Below, in pieces: positions 42,429-51,969 of a stretch of 64,000 nt of DNA. The first letter of the stretch is position 1. The number at the start of each line of letters is the position of its first letter. Location of the stretch: NCBI GenBank assembly GCA_937872445.1, contig CALMSL010000049.1, positions 1-64,000 on the forward strand. The letters run 5' to 3'. The position numbers and the translations under genes were made by a program. The stretch is from an uncultured Microbacteriaceae bacterium (lineage in GTDB: Bacteria > Actinomycetota > Actinomycetes > Actinomycetales > Microbacteriaceae). Below the pieces are notes generated by a model. The model searched no databases and was not told where the DNA came from. It saw nothing but the letters and a program-made list of their open reading frames with translations.

Positions 42429-43076
42429 ATGACACGCGTTCGCATGGATTTGTTTCTCTCGCTGGATGGCTATGCCGCCACGGCGGAGCCAACCCCGGAA
42501 AGCCCGATGGGCGAGGACTGGGAGCGCCTTACCGCCGCCTATGCCGCAACTCGCACGTTCCGAAAGATCGTTTTCGGCGAAACCGACGGAAGTGGCACGA
42601 CCGGCATTGACGAGAGGTACGCCGCCGCGTTCTTCGAGGGCGTCGGCTCCGAGATCATGGGTGCGGCGATGTTCGGTCTGCACTCCTTCCCCGACGATCC
42701 GGACTGGAAGGGTTGGTGGGGCGACGAGCCGCCGTTTCACACCCCGGTCTATGTGCTCACCCACGGGGCGCCGCGCCCCTCACTTCCGATGGATGGCGGG
42801 ACGACGTTTCATTTTCGCAGTGCCGCCATTGAGGAGGTGCTCGCCGAGGCGACCAAGGCCGCTGGCGATCGGGATGTGCGTATCGGCGGAGGGATCCGCA
42901 CCGCTCGGGAGTTCCTGCTTGCCGGACTGGTCGACCACGTGCACCTCATGATTGCCCCCATTGTCCTCGGTCGGGGAACTGTGCTGTGGGATGGACTGGG
43001 TGGGCTCGAGCGCACACACGCGGTAACGACCGAAGTGGCCGAGAGCGGCACAATCCACGTCAATTTCACGCGATAG
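42429..43076 (+). CDS. Dihydrofolate reductase family protein (RibD C-terminal domain)
   Basis: The protein has 215 residues with one RibD_C/DHFR-like fold: an N-terminal strand VRMDLFLSLDGYAA, a loop GAAMFGLHSF, VYVLTHGAPR, the NADPH-site IGGGIRTAREFLLAGLVDH and VHLMIAPIVLGRGTVLWDGL. Such stand-alone proteins are NADPH-dependent reductases of unknown substrate and are not true folate enzymes. It is preceded by GGGAGA. A short gap separates it from the convergent EamA gene. Confidence 0.9.
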   Translation: MTRVRMDLFLSLDGYAATAEPTPESPMGEDWERLTAAYAATRTFRKIVFGETDGSGTTGIDERYAAAFFEGVGSEIMGAAMFGLHSFPDDPDWKGWWGDEPPFHTPVYVLTHGAPRPSLPMDGGTTFHFRSAAIEEVLAEATKAAGDRDVRIGGGIRTAREFLLAGLVDHVHLMIAPIVLGRGTVLWDGLGGLERTHAVTTEVAESGTIHVNFTR

Positions 43077-43105
43077 CACCCGGCGCCCTCGGCGCCGGAG
43101 AGGCG

Positions 43106-44029
43106 TCAGTGCGGCAAGGGCTCCACGGGAACCAGCTCATCGTCGCCATCGGCAGGAGCAGTGCCGGCAATGTGCCCTCGACGCCCGCGCGTGGGGAACT
43201 CCACTATGACCATCGCGGCAATCATGAACAGGCCGCCAAGAACGGTCTTCAAGGACAGAACCTCCTGCCCGACTCCCACTGAGATGAGCGCGGTGAAGAC
43301 AACTTCGAGTGTGAGGATGATCGCGACCCGGGATGCCTCCATCTGCGCCTGCGCCCAGGTCTGCACGAAGAAGCCGAAGATGGTGGCGAACACTGCGGTG
43401 AAGAGAACCGCGATCCAGACATCCGCCGTGGGAGGAGCCTGGTACCCATCCGGCAATGCACCGACCCAACAAACCACGGCAACAGCGCACAACTGCACGA
43501 ACGTGAGTGCGTACGAGTTCAGGCCGGGGCTGTACCGGCCAAGGCCCACGATGTGGGCGGCAAAAAGCACCGCACACGCGACGCCCCAGATCTGGCCCGG
43601 CTCAACGCTCACGCCCGTGATGGAGATGAGGCCCAACCCGATCAGGGCGAGAACGGCGCCGATCGCCACCTTGCCGCCGATCCGGTGGCGGAAGAAGAGC
43701 CAGCCGATGACGGGAGTGAGCACGACGTAGGTGCCGGTGAGGAAGCCGGTGATCGCTGCCGTCGTCAGCTGCAAGGCGATGGTCTGGGTCACGTACGCGA
43801 GCCCCAGCACGACGCCGAGCGACGCGCCAATCGCCAGCATGCGGCCCGTGAGCATCATCGCGACGGTTGGTTTCACCGCAAGCATGATGAGCGCAGCGAT
43901 CGTGAAACGAATGGCCAGGAAGTCGAAGAATGGCTGCTGCTCGATCGCGGGCTTCATGATCACAAAGGCCGCACCCCACGTCGCGGTAACGGCGACCAGC
44001 GACCACACCGCAAGCCCGGATCTCGTCAC
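43106..44029 (-). CDS. EamA/DMT-family transporter
   Basis: The protein has about 307 residues and ten helices in two EamA repeats: WSLVAVTATWGAAFVIMKPA at the start of the first and ACAVLFAAHIVGLGRYSPGL of the second, each followed by the usual five-helix run. The C-terminus is acidic. Family members export amino acids or metabolites. GTG 44029 is chosen because membrane helix 1 starts right after it; a start at 44119 would add 30 non-homologous residues. Confidence 0.88.
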   Translation of the reverse strand: MTRSGLAVWSLVAVTATWGAAFVIMKPAIEQQPFFDFLAIRFTIAALIMLAVKPTVAMMLTGRMLAIGASLGVVLGLAYVTQTIALQLTTAAITGFLTGTYVVLTPVIGWLFFRHRIGGKVAIGAVLALIGLGLISITGVSVEPGQIWGVACAVLFAAHIVGLGRYSPGLNSYALTFVQLCAVAVVCWVGALPDGYQAPPTADVWIAVLFTAVFATIFGFFVQTWAQAQMEASRVAIILTLEVVFTALISVGVGQEVLSLKTVLGGLFMIAAMVIVEFPTRGRRGHIAGTAPADGDDELVPVEPLPH

Positions 44030-44173
44030 CTCTCCACGATAACGGTGACCGGCGTGCCACGCGGTGTCAGGGCGGTGGTCCCGATTGACACGGCATGCCC
44101 GCGCCGCCCAATCGAGCACGGCGCAGACCCCAATCGGCTCCTGTGGACACCATTCAGTTTGGGTGGGCGAGCG

Positions 44174-44197
44174 CGTTAGAGTGAAGTTTCTCTAACG
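44174..44197. promoter_or_regulatory. Inverted repeat and -10 upstream of the MMPL gene
   Basis: CGTTAGAG (44174-44181) and CTCTAACG (44190-44197) are a perfect 8-bp repeat with an 8-nt spacer. A TAACGT -10 (44193-44198) overlaps the right arm. An operator for an unlinked regulator is likely. Confidence 0.55.
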
Positions 44198-44213
44198 TCG
44201 GGGACGTGGAATT

Positions 44214-46850
44214 GTGAAATGGTGGTCAGGGGCAGTCGGGCGACACCCCTGGCTCGTGCTGATTGCCGGCGTCCTCCTCATCATCGTGGCGGGCATCTAC
44301 GGGCTCGGCGTCATCGCGAGGCTCAGCCAGGGAGGATTCGAAGACCCCGACTCCGAGTCCGCGAAGGAACTCCGCCTGCAGCAGGATCTCTTTCCGCACC
44401 ACGAGGCAGACATCGTCGTGATCTACTCCAGCACCACCCAACTTGCCGGAGACCCGGACTTTTCCAGTGCCGTCACGTCGACTCTTGCGGACTTGCCGTC
44501 GCGCGAGGTGGACGGCATCGTCACCTGGTACAACACCCGATCGCCGGACCTCCTTTCCACTGACAAACATGCCACGCGGGCAATCATCACGCTCGCCGGC
44601 AGCACCCCGGATCAGAAGGCCGACGCCGCGGATGTCGTCATCCCGCTGCTTGACGCATCGGGGCTTCGAACGGACATCCTCGGCGAGTGGGCGGTGTTCC
44701 ACGACGTGACGGCGCTCGTCACGGCGGACATCGTGCGCGCCGAAGCGCTCGCCATCCCCATCGTCATGGTGCTCAGCCTCGTCATTTTCGGGAGCGTCGC
44801 CGCGGCGCTCATGCCGACCCTGATCGGGATGGTCGCGGTCCTCGGCGCGTTCGCGGTCGTTCGGATCATGACCCAGTTCACCGACGTGTCGGTGTTTGCG
44901 ATCAACATCATCACCCTGCTCGGGATGGGGCTGGCGATCGACTATGCCCTTTTCATCGTCAGCCGGTTCCGCGAAGAGCTGGCGTTCCAGCCCGACACGA
45001 CCCGAGCCAGCGTGCGGGCCGCGCTCGCGACAACCATGGCCACGGCCGGCCGAACCGTGCTGTTCTCCGGGCTCATCGTTGCGGCATCTCTGGCGAGCCT
45101 CATCCTGTTCCCGCAGACGTTCCTCACCTCGATGGGGTTCGGAGGGGTCGCCGCCGTCCTCGTGGCCGTTCTCGCCGCGCTGACCATACTTCCAGCGATT
45201 CTCGCGATCCTCGGCAAACGCATCGAGTTCGGGCGGATGCCGTGGCGCCGTCCCCTTCGGATCGGGCAACGACGCCCGGAGACACTGGTGAAAGGGAACG
45301 CCGCACAGTTCCGACGCGACCGGGAGCGCCCGGAAGGTGGCTGGGCGAAAGTCGCGCACAGCGTGATGCGCCGCCCCGTCCTCTACCTCATCGCCATCAC
45401 CGCCGGGCTTCTGCTTCTCGCCGCCCCATTCACGAACGCCCAATGGGGTGGCGTCGATGACCGAGTGCTGCCCGCCGACTCGCCGGCGCGGGTCGCCGCA
45501 CAATTTCAGGAAGACACGTTCGGGGTGCAGCCGACCCCGGTCACCATCGTGCTCGAGGGAGCGAATGCCGCCGCCGCGGATGCGTACGGTCGGCAGCTGT
45601 CCGCAGCCACGGGGTCGCTTCCCGTGTACACGGTGGACACGACCACGAGCGGCGGCCGGTCGTCCGCGCTCGTGCGGGTCGATGCGGCCGGCGATGCGCA
45701 GACCCCCGCATCCCAGGATCTGGTGCGCGCCATCCGCGCCGTCGACCCGGGCGGAGGCATCACCGCCTTCGTGGGCGGCCAGGCGGCAATAACGGTCGAC
45801 CTGATCGACTCGATCGGCTCCCACCTGCCCTGGATGGGGTTGATCGTCGCTGCCGTGATGTTCGTGCTGCTGTTCATCGCGTTCGGGTCGCTCGTTCTGC
45901 CGGTTAAGGCGATCCTGATGAACATCGTGTCGATCAGCGCATCCTTCGGCATTGTGACCTGGATTTTCCAGGACGGGAACCTCTCCGGGCTTCTCGGATT
46001 CACCTCGCCCGGGTACCTTGACGCGACCCAGCCGATCCTCATGCTCGCGATCCTGTTCGGGCTCTCAATGGACTACGAGGTGTTCCTCCTCAGCCGCGTG
46101 CGGGAGGAGTGGGACCTGCACGGCGACAACACGCGAGCGGTTGCGACCGGGCTTCAGCACACCGGCCGGATCATTACGAGCGCGGCCGTTTTGCTCGCGG
46201 TCGTCATCGGCGGATTCTCCACGTCCAGCATCCTGTTCATCAAGATGATTGGCGTCGGGATGCTCGTCGCGGTGCTGCTGGACGCGACCGTCGTGCGCGC
46301 CCTCCTCGTCCCCGCCACCATGCGGCTGCTCGGTCCGGCGAACTGGTGGGCTCCCGCCCCACTTCACCGCTGGTGGGTGCGGTTCGGACACCACTCCGGT
46401 GCGCAGGTGGTCGACCCTCAGCCTCCCTCCGTTCGGCCCGCTGGCTCACCAAAACGGGCGGGGGTGCGCCGTTCGCATCCGGAAGCGAGCGCACGGGCGG
46501 CAGAGAGAATGATCATCGGAGTCGTCGACTCCCTTCCCGACGTTCTGCCCGGGCGACGTGCTACGGTCACCCGTTTCACCGTTCTCGAGAACCAGGGCAC
46601 GCAGCCCGACGGGCAGCGTCCCGGGTCGAATTCTCCCCTGCGCTACGAGGTCGAGGCGACCGCCGATCTCGGCGTGCACGCCGCGCACATCCTGCACTAC
46701 GGCACAGGGGTCATCGTCGTCGGTCGCGAACGCGAGGCGGGTGCGCAGACCGGCGCCACAGCGATGCCGGCCGCGCGCGTCATCGAGGCATCCCACATTG
46801 GGCTGGATGTGTCCAACCCGGCGGCCCCGGTTGCGGCGGAACGGCGCTAA
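44214..46850 (+). CDS. MMPL-family RND transporter with SSB-like C-terminal domain
   Basis: The protein has 878 residues. Two RND repeats each have a helix, a porter loop and five more helices; the proton-relay Asp-Tyr pairs are in GMGLAIDYALFIVSRFREEL and GLSMDYEVFLLSRVREEWDL. It should export lipids or drugs with proton influx. The odd part is residues about 765-868 in the cytoplasm: RMIIGVVDSLPDVL, TVTRFTVLENQ, AHILHYGTGVIVVGRERE and ARVIEASHIGLDVS follow the strand order of a single-stranded-DNA-binding OB fold. The start is GTG 44214. Confidence 0.92.
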   Translation: MKWWSGAVGRHPWLVLIAGVLLIIVAGIYGLGVIARLSQGGFEDPDSESAKELRLQQDLFPHHEADIVVIYSSTTQLAGDPDFSSAVTSTLADLPSREVDGIVTWYNTRSPDLLSTDKHATRAIITLAGSTPDQKADAADVVIPLLDASGLRTDILGEWAVFHDVTALVTADIVRAEALAIPIVMVLSLVIFGSVAAALMPTLIGMVAVLGAFAVVRIMTQFTDVSVFAINIITLLGMGLAIDYALFIVSRFREELAFQPDTTRASVRAALATTMATAGRTVLFSGLIVAASLASLILFPQTFLTSMGFGGVAAVLVAVLAALTILPAILAILGKRIEFGRMPWRRPLRIGQRRPETLVKGNAAQFRRDRERPEGGWAKVAHSVMRRPVLYLIAITAGLLLLAAPFTNAQWGGVDDRVLPADSPARVAAQFQEDTFGVQPTPVTIVLEGANAAAADAYGRQLSAATGSLPVYTVDTTTSGGRSSALVRVDAAGDAQTPASQDLVRAIRAVDPGGGITAFVGGQAAITVDLIDSIGSHLPWMGLIVAAVMFVLLFIAFGSLVLPVKAILMNIVSISASFGIVTWIFQDGNLSGLLGFTSPGYLDATQPILMLAILFGLSMDYEVFLLSRVREEWDLHGDNTRAVATGLQHTGRIITSAAVLLAVVIGGFSTSSILFIKMIGVGMLVAVLLDATVVRALLVPATMRLLGPANWWAPAPLHRWWVRFGHHSGAQVVDPQPPSVRPAGSPKRAGVRRSHPEASARAAERMIIGVVDSLPDVLPGRRATVTRFTVLENQGTQPDGQRPGSNSPLRYEVEATADLGVHAAHILHYGTGVIVVGREREAGAQTGATAMPAARVIEASHIGLDVSNPAAPVAAERR

Positions 46851-47581
46851 GCGAGAATCGGCGGGTTGATCGCGACCAGCAGGATTCCGGTCCAGTGGCA
46901 CAGGAACGCGAGAAGCGTGAGCGTGTGGAAGATCTCGTGGAAACCGAACTTCCCGGGAAACGGGTTCGGCCGCTTGAGCCCGTAAATGACGGCCCCCACC
47001 GTGTAACACAAGCCGCCGATGATGATGAGGATCATCATGGCCGCGTTCGCATTGAACAGATCGACGATGAACATCATCGCGGCCCAGCCGAGCAGCACAT
47101 ACAGCGGAACGTAGAGCCACCGCGGCGCCGAAATCCAGAACACCCGGAATCCGATGCCGAGCAGTGCGCCGCTCCACACCAGGATCAGGAGCAGCGTCGC
47201 CCTGTCCTGCGGGAGGGAGAGCACCGTGATCGGAGTGTAGGACCCGGCGATGAGCAGGAAGATATTCGCGTGGTCGAACCGCTTCAACAATTTCCGGTTG
47301 CGTTCGCTCCAGTTGAAGCGGTGGTACAGCGCCGAAATTCCGAAGAGCATGAGCGAGGAGAGCACGAAGACGGCGGAACTCACCTTCGCGGGCACCCCGT
47401 GGGCGAGCACGATCAGAATGACGCCGAGGGCGATCGCGACCGGAAACGTTCCGGCGTGGATCCATCCTCGCCAGGTCGGCTTGACTTCCGCGTACTTTTT
47501 CGCGTCATCGAGCAACGGAATGTGCGCGGGTTTGATCTGGACCTGGTCCGCGGCCGCCACAGGGTCGGATTCCGTTCTCAT
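46847..47581 (-). CDS. Haemolysin III/YqfA family membrane protein
   Basis: The protein has 244 residues and seven helices. Metal-ligand positions of the PAQR/HlyIII fold are seen: LYHRFNWSERNRKLLKRFDH with ANIFLLIAG near helix 3, and KFGFHEIFHTLTLLAFLCHW near the end. Despite the name, toxicity is doubtful; members act in membrane fluidity. ATG 47581 has no ribosome site, but TAGGCT (47594 to 47589 on this strand) lies 8 nt away, which suggests a leaderless mRNA. It is divergent from uppS and touches the MMPL gene end. Confidence 0.93.
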   Translation of the reverse strand: MRTESDPVAAADQVQIKPAHIPLLDDAKKYAEVKPTWRGWIHAGTFPVAIALGVILIVLAHGVPAKVSSAVFVLSSLMLFGISALYHRFNWSERNRKLLKRFDHANIFLLIAGSYTPITVLSLPQDRATLLLILVWSGALLGIGFRVFWISAPRWLYVPLYVLLGWAAMMFIVDLFNANAAMMILIIIGGLCYTVGAVIYGLKRPNPFPGKFGFHEIFHTLTLLAFLCHWTGILLVAINPPILA

Positions 47582-47641
47582 AAACGTGAGCCTACGCGCC
47601 CCCCGTAACGGCAGGCTGCGAATCGTCGGGGCGAAGTGGAC

Positions 47642-47654
47642 TAACGTAGCCGTG
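47642..47654 (+). promoter_or_regulatory. Leaderless-type promoter of uppS
   Basis: TAACGT (47642-47647) ends 7 nt before the GTG at 47654. Confidence 0.5.
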
Positions 47655-48439
47655 TGCGAAAGCGGGAAAAACCATTCGGCAGCGGCATCCTGTACGGGCT
47701 GTACCAGACCCGGCTGAGGCGGGAGATCGCCGAACTGCCCGTGCCGGGGCATATCGCCATCATCCTCGACGGCAACCGGCGCTGGGCGCGAGCGAACGAT
47801 CTCGAAACGGCCGGCCACGGATACCGCGCGGGCGCCGCAAAGTTCCGCGAATTCCTGGTGTGGTGCGATGACCTCGGCGTGAAAGTCACCACTCTCTACC
47901 TGTTGTCCACCGACAACCTGATCGGGCGGCCGCCGGACGAGCTCGCCGATCTGTTCGAAGTGATCGCCGACCTCGCCGATGACCTTTCGCACTACCGCGA
48001 CTGGAAAGTGCAGCACGTCGGCTCGGAGGATCATTTGCCCGATGCGCTGCAGGCAAGCCTCAACGCAGCCGAGGCGCGCACGGCGAACAACACGGGCATG
48101 CACATCAACCTCGCAATCGGATACGGCGGTCGGCGCGAAATTGCCGATGCGATGCGGAGCATCGTGCGCGAACACGCGGGCGAAGGCAAATCCATTGATG
48201 CGCTCGCCGAAATACTCACGCCGGAACTGATCGCCAAGCACCTGTACACCGGCGGGCAACCCGACCCGGATCTGGTGATCCGCACTTCGGGGGAACAGCG
48301 GATGAGCGACTTCATGCTGTGGCAGAGCGCCTACAGCGAGTTCTACTTTGTGGAAGCGCTCGGACCCGACCTGCGCGAGGTCGACTTCCTCCGCGCAGTG
48401 CGCGACTACGCTGGGCGCCAGCGACGATTCGGGCAATAG
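47654..48439 (+). CDS. uppS: Isoprenyl transferase (cis-prenyl diphosphate synthase)
   Basis: The protein has 261 residues. It makes the long polyprenyl diphosphate that carries cell-wall precursors. The catalytic Asp39 is in HIAIILDGNRRWARANDL. Other family regions are GHGYRAGAAKFREFLVWC, TLYLLSTDNLIGRPPDELAD, INLAIGYGGRREI and the C-terminal DLVIRTSGEQRMSDFMLWQS. Whether it makes the decaprenyl or shorter product cannot be told. Confidence 0.95.
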   Translation: MRKREKPFGSGILYGLYQTRLRREIAELPVPGHIAIILDGNRRWARANDLETAGHGYRAGAAKFREFLVWCDDLGVKVTTLYLLSTDNLIGRPPDELADLFEVIADLADDLSHYRDWKVQHVGSEDHLPDALQASLNAAEARTANNTGMHINLAIGYGGRREIADAMRSIVREHAGEGKSIDALAEILTPELIAKHLYTGGQPDPDLVIRTSGEQRMSDFMLWQSAYSEFYFVEALGPDLREVDFLRAVRDYAGRQRRFGQ

Positions 48440-48470
48440 TTGAGCATAGTTTTACCCAGCGACGGCGTGC

Positions 48471-48483
48471 CACACTGAGTCCA
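48471..48483 (+). promoter_or_regulatory. Leaderless-type promoter of the aminotransferase gene
   Basis: CACACT (48471-48476) ends 7 nt before the ATG at 48483. Confidence 0.4.
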
Positions 48484-49607
48484 TGTTCACGATCGATGAG
48501 TTCGCCCTGCAATTCGACGAGGAGCCCGGCTACCTTGATTTCGGCCGGATGGGGCCGCTCGCGCGAACCGTCGTGGAGGAGGAGCGGGCGCACGTCGAGC
48601 TGATCCGCAAGGCACGATTCGGCAGCCTCGACAGCCTCGGCGAACAGGATCTTCGAGTGCGCCGCGCCGTCGGCTCGATCACGGGGTTTCGCGATGATCA
48701 GGTCGTGTTCCAGCCGAACACGAGCCTCGGGCTCATGCAGGTCATGTTCGGAATCACCGGAGGGGTGCTCCTGTCGCCGGTGGAGTTTCCGAGTGCCGCC
48801 TTCGCCGCCGTACGCGCATCCGATGCGCTCGGCAGGCTGACGCCCCAGTGGCTCCACACCGATTACGGCCGCCCCACTCCCGGCACGATCAAAGACCAAT
48901 TGGCCAGCGATACCGCCGCGGTCGCGCTGAGCCTCGTCGACTTCCAGACCGGATTCCTGGTCGACCTCGAAGGAATCCGCCAGGTGATCGGCGACCGGTT
49001 GCTCATCGTGGATGCGATTCAGGGGTTCAGCGTCGCCGATGTCGACTACCGGCACGCGGACGTCGTGGTTTCCGGCGGGCAGAAGTGGGCGCGCGCCGGA
49101 TGGGGGACGGGTTTCCTGGCGATGAGCGATCGGGCGGTGGACCGCATCACGCCGACGTTGTCCGGATTCAACGCGACGGATGCCGGCCCGGTGCCAATCG
49201 GCTCAGTGCCGCCCGCCTCGCGCGGGGCGCGCGCCTTCCAGGTGAGCAACCCGAGCCCCGTCGCCCAGGCGCGGATGTCGGCAGCCCTCGAGCAAATCGC
49301 CCAGGTGGGCGTTCCGGCGATCGCGGAGCGTGTTGCGTCCAACGCCGCGCGCCTCATCGGTCTCGCGGACGAATTCGGAATTCCCGTCTCCTCGCCGCGG
49401 GACATTCGGGAGCGTGCAGGCATTGTGGTGCTCGAGCCGGCGGCCGACAAGCTCACGGCGCTCGTCGCGGCACTGCACAACCACGCGGTGACGGTGACCG
49501 TGCGCGACACGAACGTGCGGTTGAGCATTCACGCCTCGACCACCGATGAAACGGTGGCCATGGTTCGCGCAAGTTTCCAGAGTTTCGCCTCGGCGACCAC
49601 CCTGTGA
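48483..49607 (+). CDS. Class V aminotransferase-like PLP enzyme
   Basis: The protein has 374 residues with the class V fold. The PLP Lys lies in VVVSGGQKWARAGWGTGFLA, the PLP-pairing Asp in LLIVDAIQGFSVADVDY, and the phosphate-site region near the N-terminus is FQPNTSLGLMQVMFGI. The family includes cysteine desulfurases, kynureninases and isopenicillin-N epimerase-like proteins. No desulfurase Cys loop is obvious. Neighbours give no pathway, so the substrate stays open. Confidence 0.88.
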   Translation: MFTIDEFALQFDEEPGYLDFGRMGPLARTVVEEERAHVELIRKARFGSLDSLGEQDLRVRRAVGSITGFRDDQVVFQPNTSLGLMQVMFGITGGVLLSPVEFPSAAFAAVRASDALGRLTPQWLHTDYGRPTPGTIKDQLASDTAAVALSLVDFQTGFLVDLEGIRQVIGDRLLIVDAIQGFSVADVDYRHADVVVSGGQKWARAGWGTGFLAMSDRAVDRITPTLSGFNATDAGPVPIGSVPPASRGARAFQVSNPSPVAQARMSAALEQIAQVGVPAIAERVASNAARLIGLADEFGIPVSSPRDIRERAGIVVLEPAADKLTALVAALHNHAVTVTVRDTNVRLSIHASTTDETVAMVRASFQSFASATTL

Positions 49608-49629
49608 TTCCGCGTGTCGCACTCGCGTG

Positions 49630-49674
49630 ACGTGCTGGAGCACGTAGCGTCGAGACATCAGGCATGGCGCCTGA
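49630..49674. repeat. Two short hairpins between aminotransferase and PhoH-like genes
   Basis: ACGTGCT/AGCACGT (49630-49645) and TCAGGC/GCCTGA (49658-49674) are perfect short stems, separated by GAGAC as in the dispersed repeats. They may terminate the aminotransferase mRNA. The rest of the 155-bp gap shows nothing clear. Confidence 0.4.
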
Positions 49675-49762
49675 CCGAAGCGGCCACGTAAGTTCGCTTT
49701 CGACTTGAGTTGGCCGTAACGGACATGATCCGAGCCACCCGCGCTCGGGGATGGAGCCGTAA

Positions 49763-51121
49763 GTGGCCACGACCAGCACCTCCCAGCCGAAATCTGCAGC
49801 AGCAAAAGAGGCGAAGGGGGTGGTTCGCCAGGCCGAGAAGACCTACGTCTTGGATACGTCCGTTCTCCTCTCCGATCCGAAAGCCATCTTCCGGTTTGCC
49901 GAACACGCCGTCGTTCTTCCGGTTGTGGTCATCAGCGAACTTGAGGCCAAGCGCCACGACCCGGAGATCGGCTACTTCGCTCGCCAGGCGCTCCGCAATC
50001 TCGACGAGTTGAGAATCCAGCACGAACGTCTCGACTTCCCGGTCGCCGTGGGCACCGGCGGCAGCCTGCGGGTGGAGCTGAACCACAGCAGCACCTCGAT
50101 CCTGCCGTCCGGTCTGCAACTGGGCGACAACGACTCCCGCATTCTCGCCGTCGCGCTGAACCTCGCCGGAGACGGCCTGAACGTCACGGTCGTTTCCAAA
50201 GACCTTCCGCTCCGTGTGAAAGCGGCATCCGTCGGTTTGGCCGCAGAGGAATACCGCGCAGAACTCGCCATCGATTCAGGGTGGACCGGGATGGCGGAGA
50301 TCACCCTCGGGTCGAAGGAGATGTCGAAACTGTACGACGACGAGGAACTCGCCACGAACCTCGTCGCCGACATCACCCTCAACACGGGCCTGGTCATCCA
50401 CTCCGATCGCGGATCGGCGCTCGGGCGCGTGATCGGGCCGGGCATGCTGCGGCTCGTACGCGGCGATCGCGACATTTTCGGCATGCACGGGAGGTCGGCA
50501 GAGCAACGCCTTGCGATCGACATGCTTCTGGACGCGAATCTGGGCATTGTGTCCCTCGGCGGTCGGGCCGGCACGGGGAAGTCCGCGCTCGCCCTGTGCG
50601 CGGGGCTCGAGGCTGTGCTCGAGCGCCAGCAGCACCGCAAGATCATGGTGTTCCGCCCCCTGTACGCGGTGGGCGGTCAGGAGCTCGGGTATTTGCCGGG
50701 AGATGCGGCAGAGAAAATGAATCCCTGGGCTCAGGCCGTGTTCGACACGCTGAGTTCCGTCGTATCCCAGAACGTTCTGGACGAAGTCATGGAACGCGGA
50801 CTCCTCGAAGTGCTGCCGCTCACCCACATCCGGGGCCGTTCGCTGCACGACGCGTTCGTGATCGTCGATGAAGCCCAGTCGCTCGAGCGGAACGTCCTGC
50901 TGACCGTCCTCAGCCGTATCGGGCAGAACTCCCGCGTCATCCTCACCCACGATGTGGCCCAACGCGACAACCTGCGCGTGGGCAGGCACGATGGCGTTGC
51001 TTCGGTGATCGAAACGCTCAAAGGCCACTCCCTGTTCGGTCACGTGACGCTCACTCGCTCCGAGCGCAGCGACATCGCCGCTCTCGTCACCGAGCTCCTC
51101 GAGGGAAATGAAGTGGCCTGA
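49763..51121 (+). CDS. PIN-PhoH fusion ATPase (PhoH2-like)
   Basis: The protein has 452 residues. The N-terminal PIN nuclease domain (about 25-155) has [13 protein letters not shown] with Asp31, [12 protein letters not shown] and [12 protein letters not shown]. The C-terminal PhoH ATPase has Walker [15 protein letters not shown] (about 267), [20 protein letters not shown], Walker [14 protein letters not shown] and sensor [11 protein letters not shown]. Such proteins unwind and cleave RNA. No small antitoxin-like gene precedes it. GTG 49763 has GGAG six bases away. Confidence 0.94.
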   Translation: MATTSTSQPKSAAAKEAKGVVRQAEKTYVLDTSVLLSDPKAIFRFAEHAVVLPVVVISELEAKRHDPEIGYFARQALRNLDELRIQHERLDFPVAVGTGGSLRVELNHSSTSILPSGLQLGDNDSRILAVALNLAGDGLNVTVVSKDLPLRVKAASVGLAAEEYRAELAIDSGWTGMAEITLGSKEMSKLYDDEELATNLVADITLNTGLVIHSDRGSALGRVIGPGMLRLVRGDRDIFGMHGRSAEQRLAIDMLLDANLGIVSLGGRAGTGKSALALCAGLEAVLERQQHRKIMVFRPLYAVGGQELGYLPGDAAEKMNPWAQAVFDTLSSVVSQNVLDEVMERGLLEVLPLTHIRGRSLHDAFVIVDEAQSLERNVLLTVLSRIGQNSRVILTHDVAQRDNLRVGRHDGVASVIETLKGHSLFGHVTLTRSERSDIAALVTELLEGNEVA

Positions 51122-51132
51122 GCCAGACCTGT

Positions 51133-51145
51133 TAAGGTCGAGGAG
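51133..51145 (+). promoter_or_regulatory. Leaderless-type promoter before the membrane protein at 51145
   Basis: TAAGGT (51133-51138) ends 7 nt before the GTG at 51145. GAGG (51140-51143) is too close to the start to act as a normal ribosome site. Confidence 0.4.
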
Positions 51146-51915
51146 TGACAACCCTCGTCCTCATCGTTCTTGGGAGCCTCGGGGTTATCCTCCTGTGGGG
51201 ACTGCTGGCGCCGCGAAGCCAATGGCGCGTGCTCGTGAGCTGGAGCTACCGTGACCCGCACACGGATGAGCCGAGCGGCTCCGCCTACCTCCTGTATCGG
51301 GTGGTCGCCGCGGTCGGAATCGCAACCATGGTCACGAGTGGCATTCTCACCTATCAGGTGTACCTGAACAACCTGCCGAAGCCTCCGGAGCCTCCGACCG
51401 CCGTGGAATTGATGTGGGGAACTACTGCGCCCGTCGTCGTGAACCGGGTCATCACCTCCGTCGGGACGGCGCCCAAGAATTTGGTGGAACAGCCGATCCT
51501 CGGTTATCAGGTCGTGGACGGTCAGACACGCCAGCCGCCCTACCTGTTCAAACTTGCTCCGTTCGCACTGGACACCGCAACAACCGAGAACGGCTACATC
51601 GGGGTAGACCCGGAACCGGGTCTCACCGCACTGGACACGGCAGAACTGGTCGTGCAGGTGAAGGGCGACCCGCGATGCTTCCCGCATGCGGCGATCGTGC
51701 GGGAGACGGAGGAGACCGTTTCCGTGGCGGTTTTCTACGGCCAGAAGAACCCGACCGACGGGGCGCACACGGAAAACCTGGCTGACTGCAACATCCTGGC
51801 GAGTGGGGCAAACGTGTCCACGCTCATCCCCATCCGACTCGCGTCGCCACTGAAAGAACGTCAGGTGCTCACCCTGGAAGGCGACACGATTCGCGAGGTC
51901 CCGCTGAAGCAATAG
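51145..51915 (+). CDS. Membrane-anchored protein, unrecognised
   Basis: The protein has 256 residues. Helices lie at about 3-22 and 52-72 (AYLLYRVVAAVGIATMVTSG), joined by a cytoplasmic loop with WRVLVSWSYRDPHTDEPSGS. The external domain (about 75-256) is beta-rich, has a Cys pair (GDPRCFPHA and LADCNILAS) that may form a disulfide, and no catalytic motif. I do not recognise the external domain. It stands alone after the PhoH-like gene and converges on fumC. Confidence 0.75.
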   Translation: MTTLVLIVLGSLGVILLWGLLAPRSQWRVLVSWSYRDPHTDEPSGSAYLLYRVVAAVGIATMVTSGILTYQVYLNNLPKPPEPPTAVELMWGTTAPVVVNRVITSVGTAPKNLVEQPILGYQVVDGQTRQPPYLFKLAPFALDTATTENGYIGVDPEPGLTALDTAELVVQVKGDPRCFPHAAIVRETEETVSVAVFYGQKNPTDGAHTENLADCNILASGANVSTLIPIRLASPLKERQVLTLEGDTIREVPLKQ

Positions 51916-51969
51916 CGCTCCTGCAGTGCGGCTGCCGCGTGGCGAATGCCGCGGCTCGCGCGGGCCGGC

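Noticed and set aside
46847..47581. Haemolysin toxin
   Set aside because: The name is historical; the protein is a seven-helix HlyIII/PAQR-type membrane protein with no export signal for a secreted toxin.
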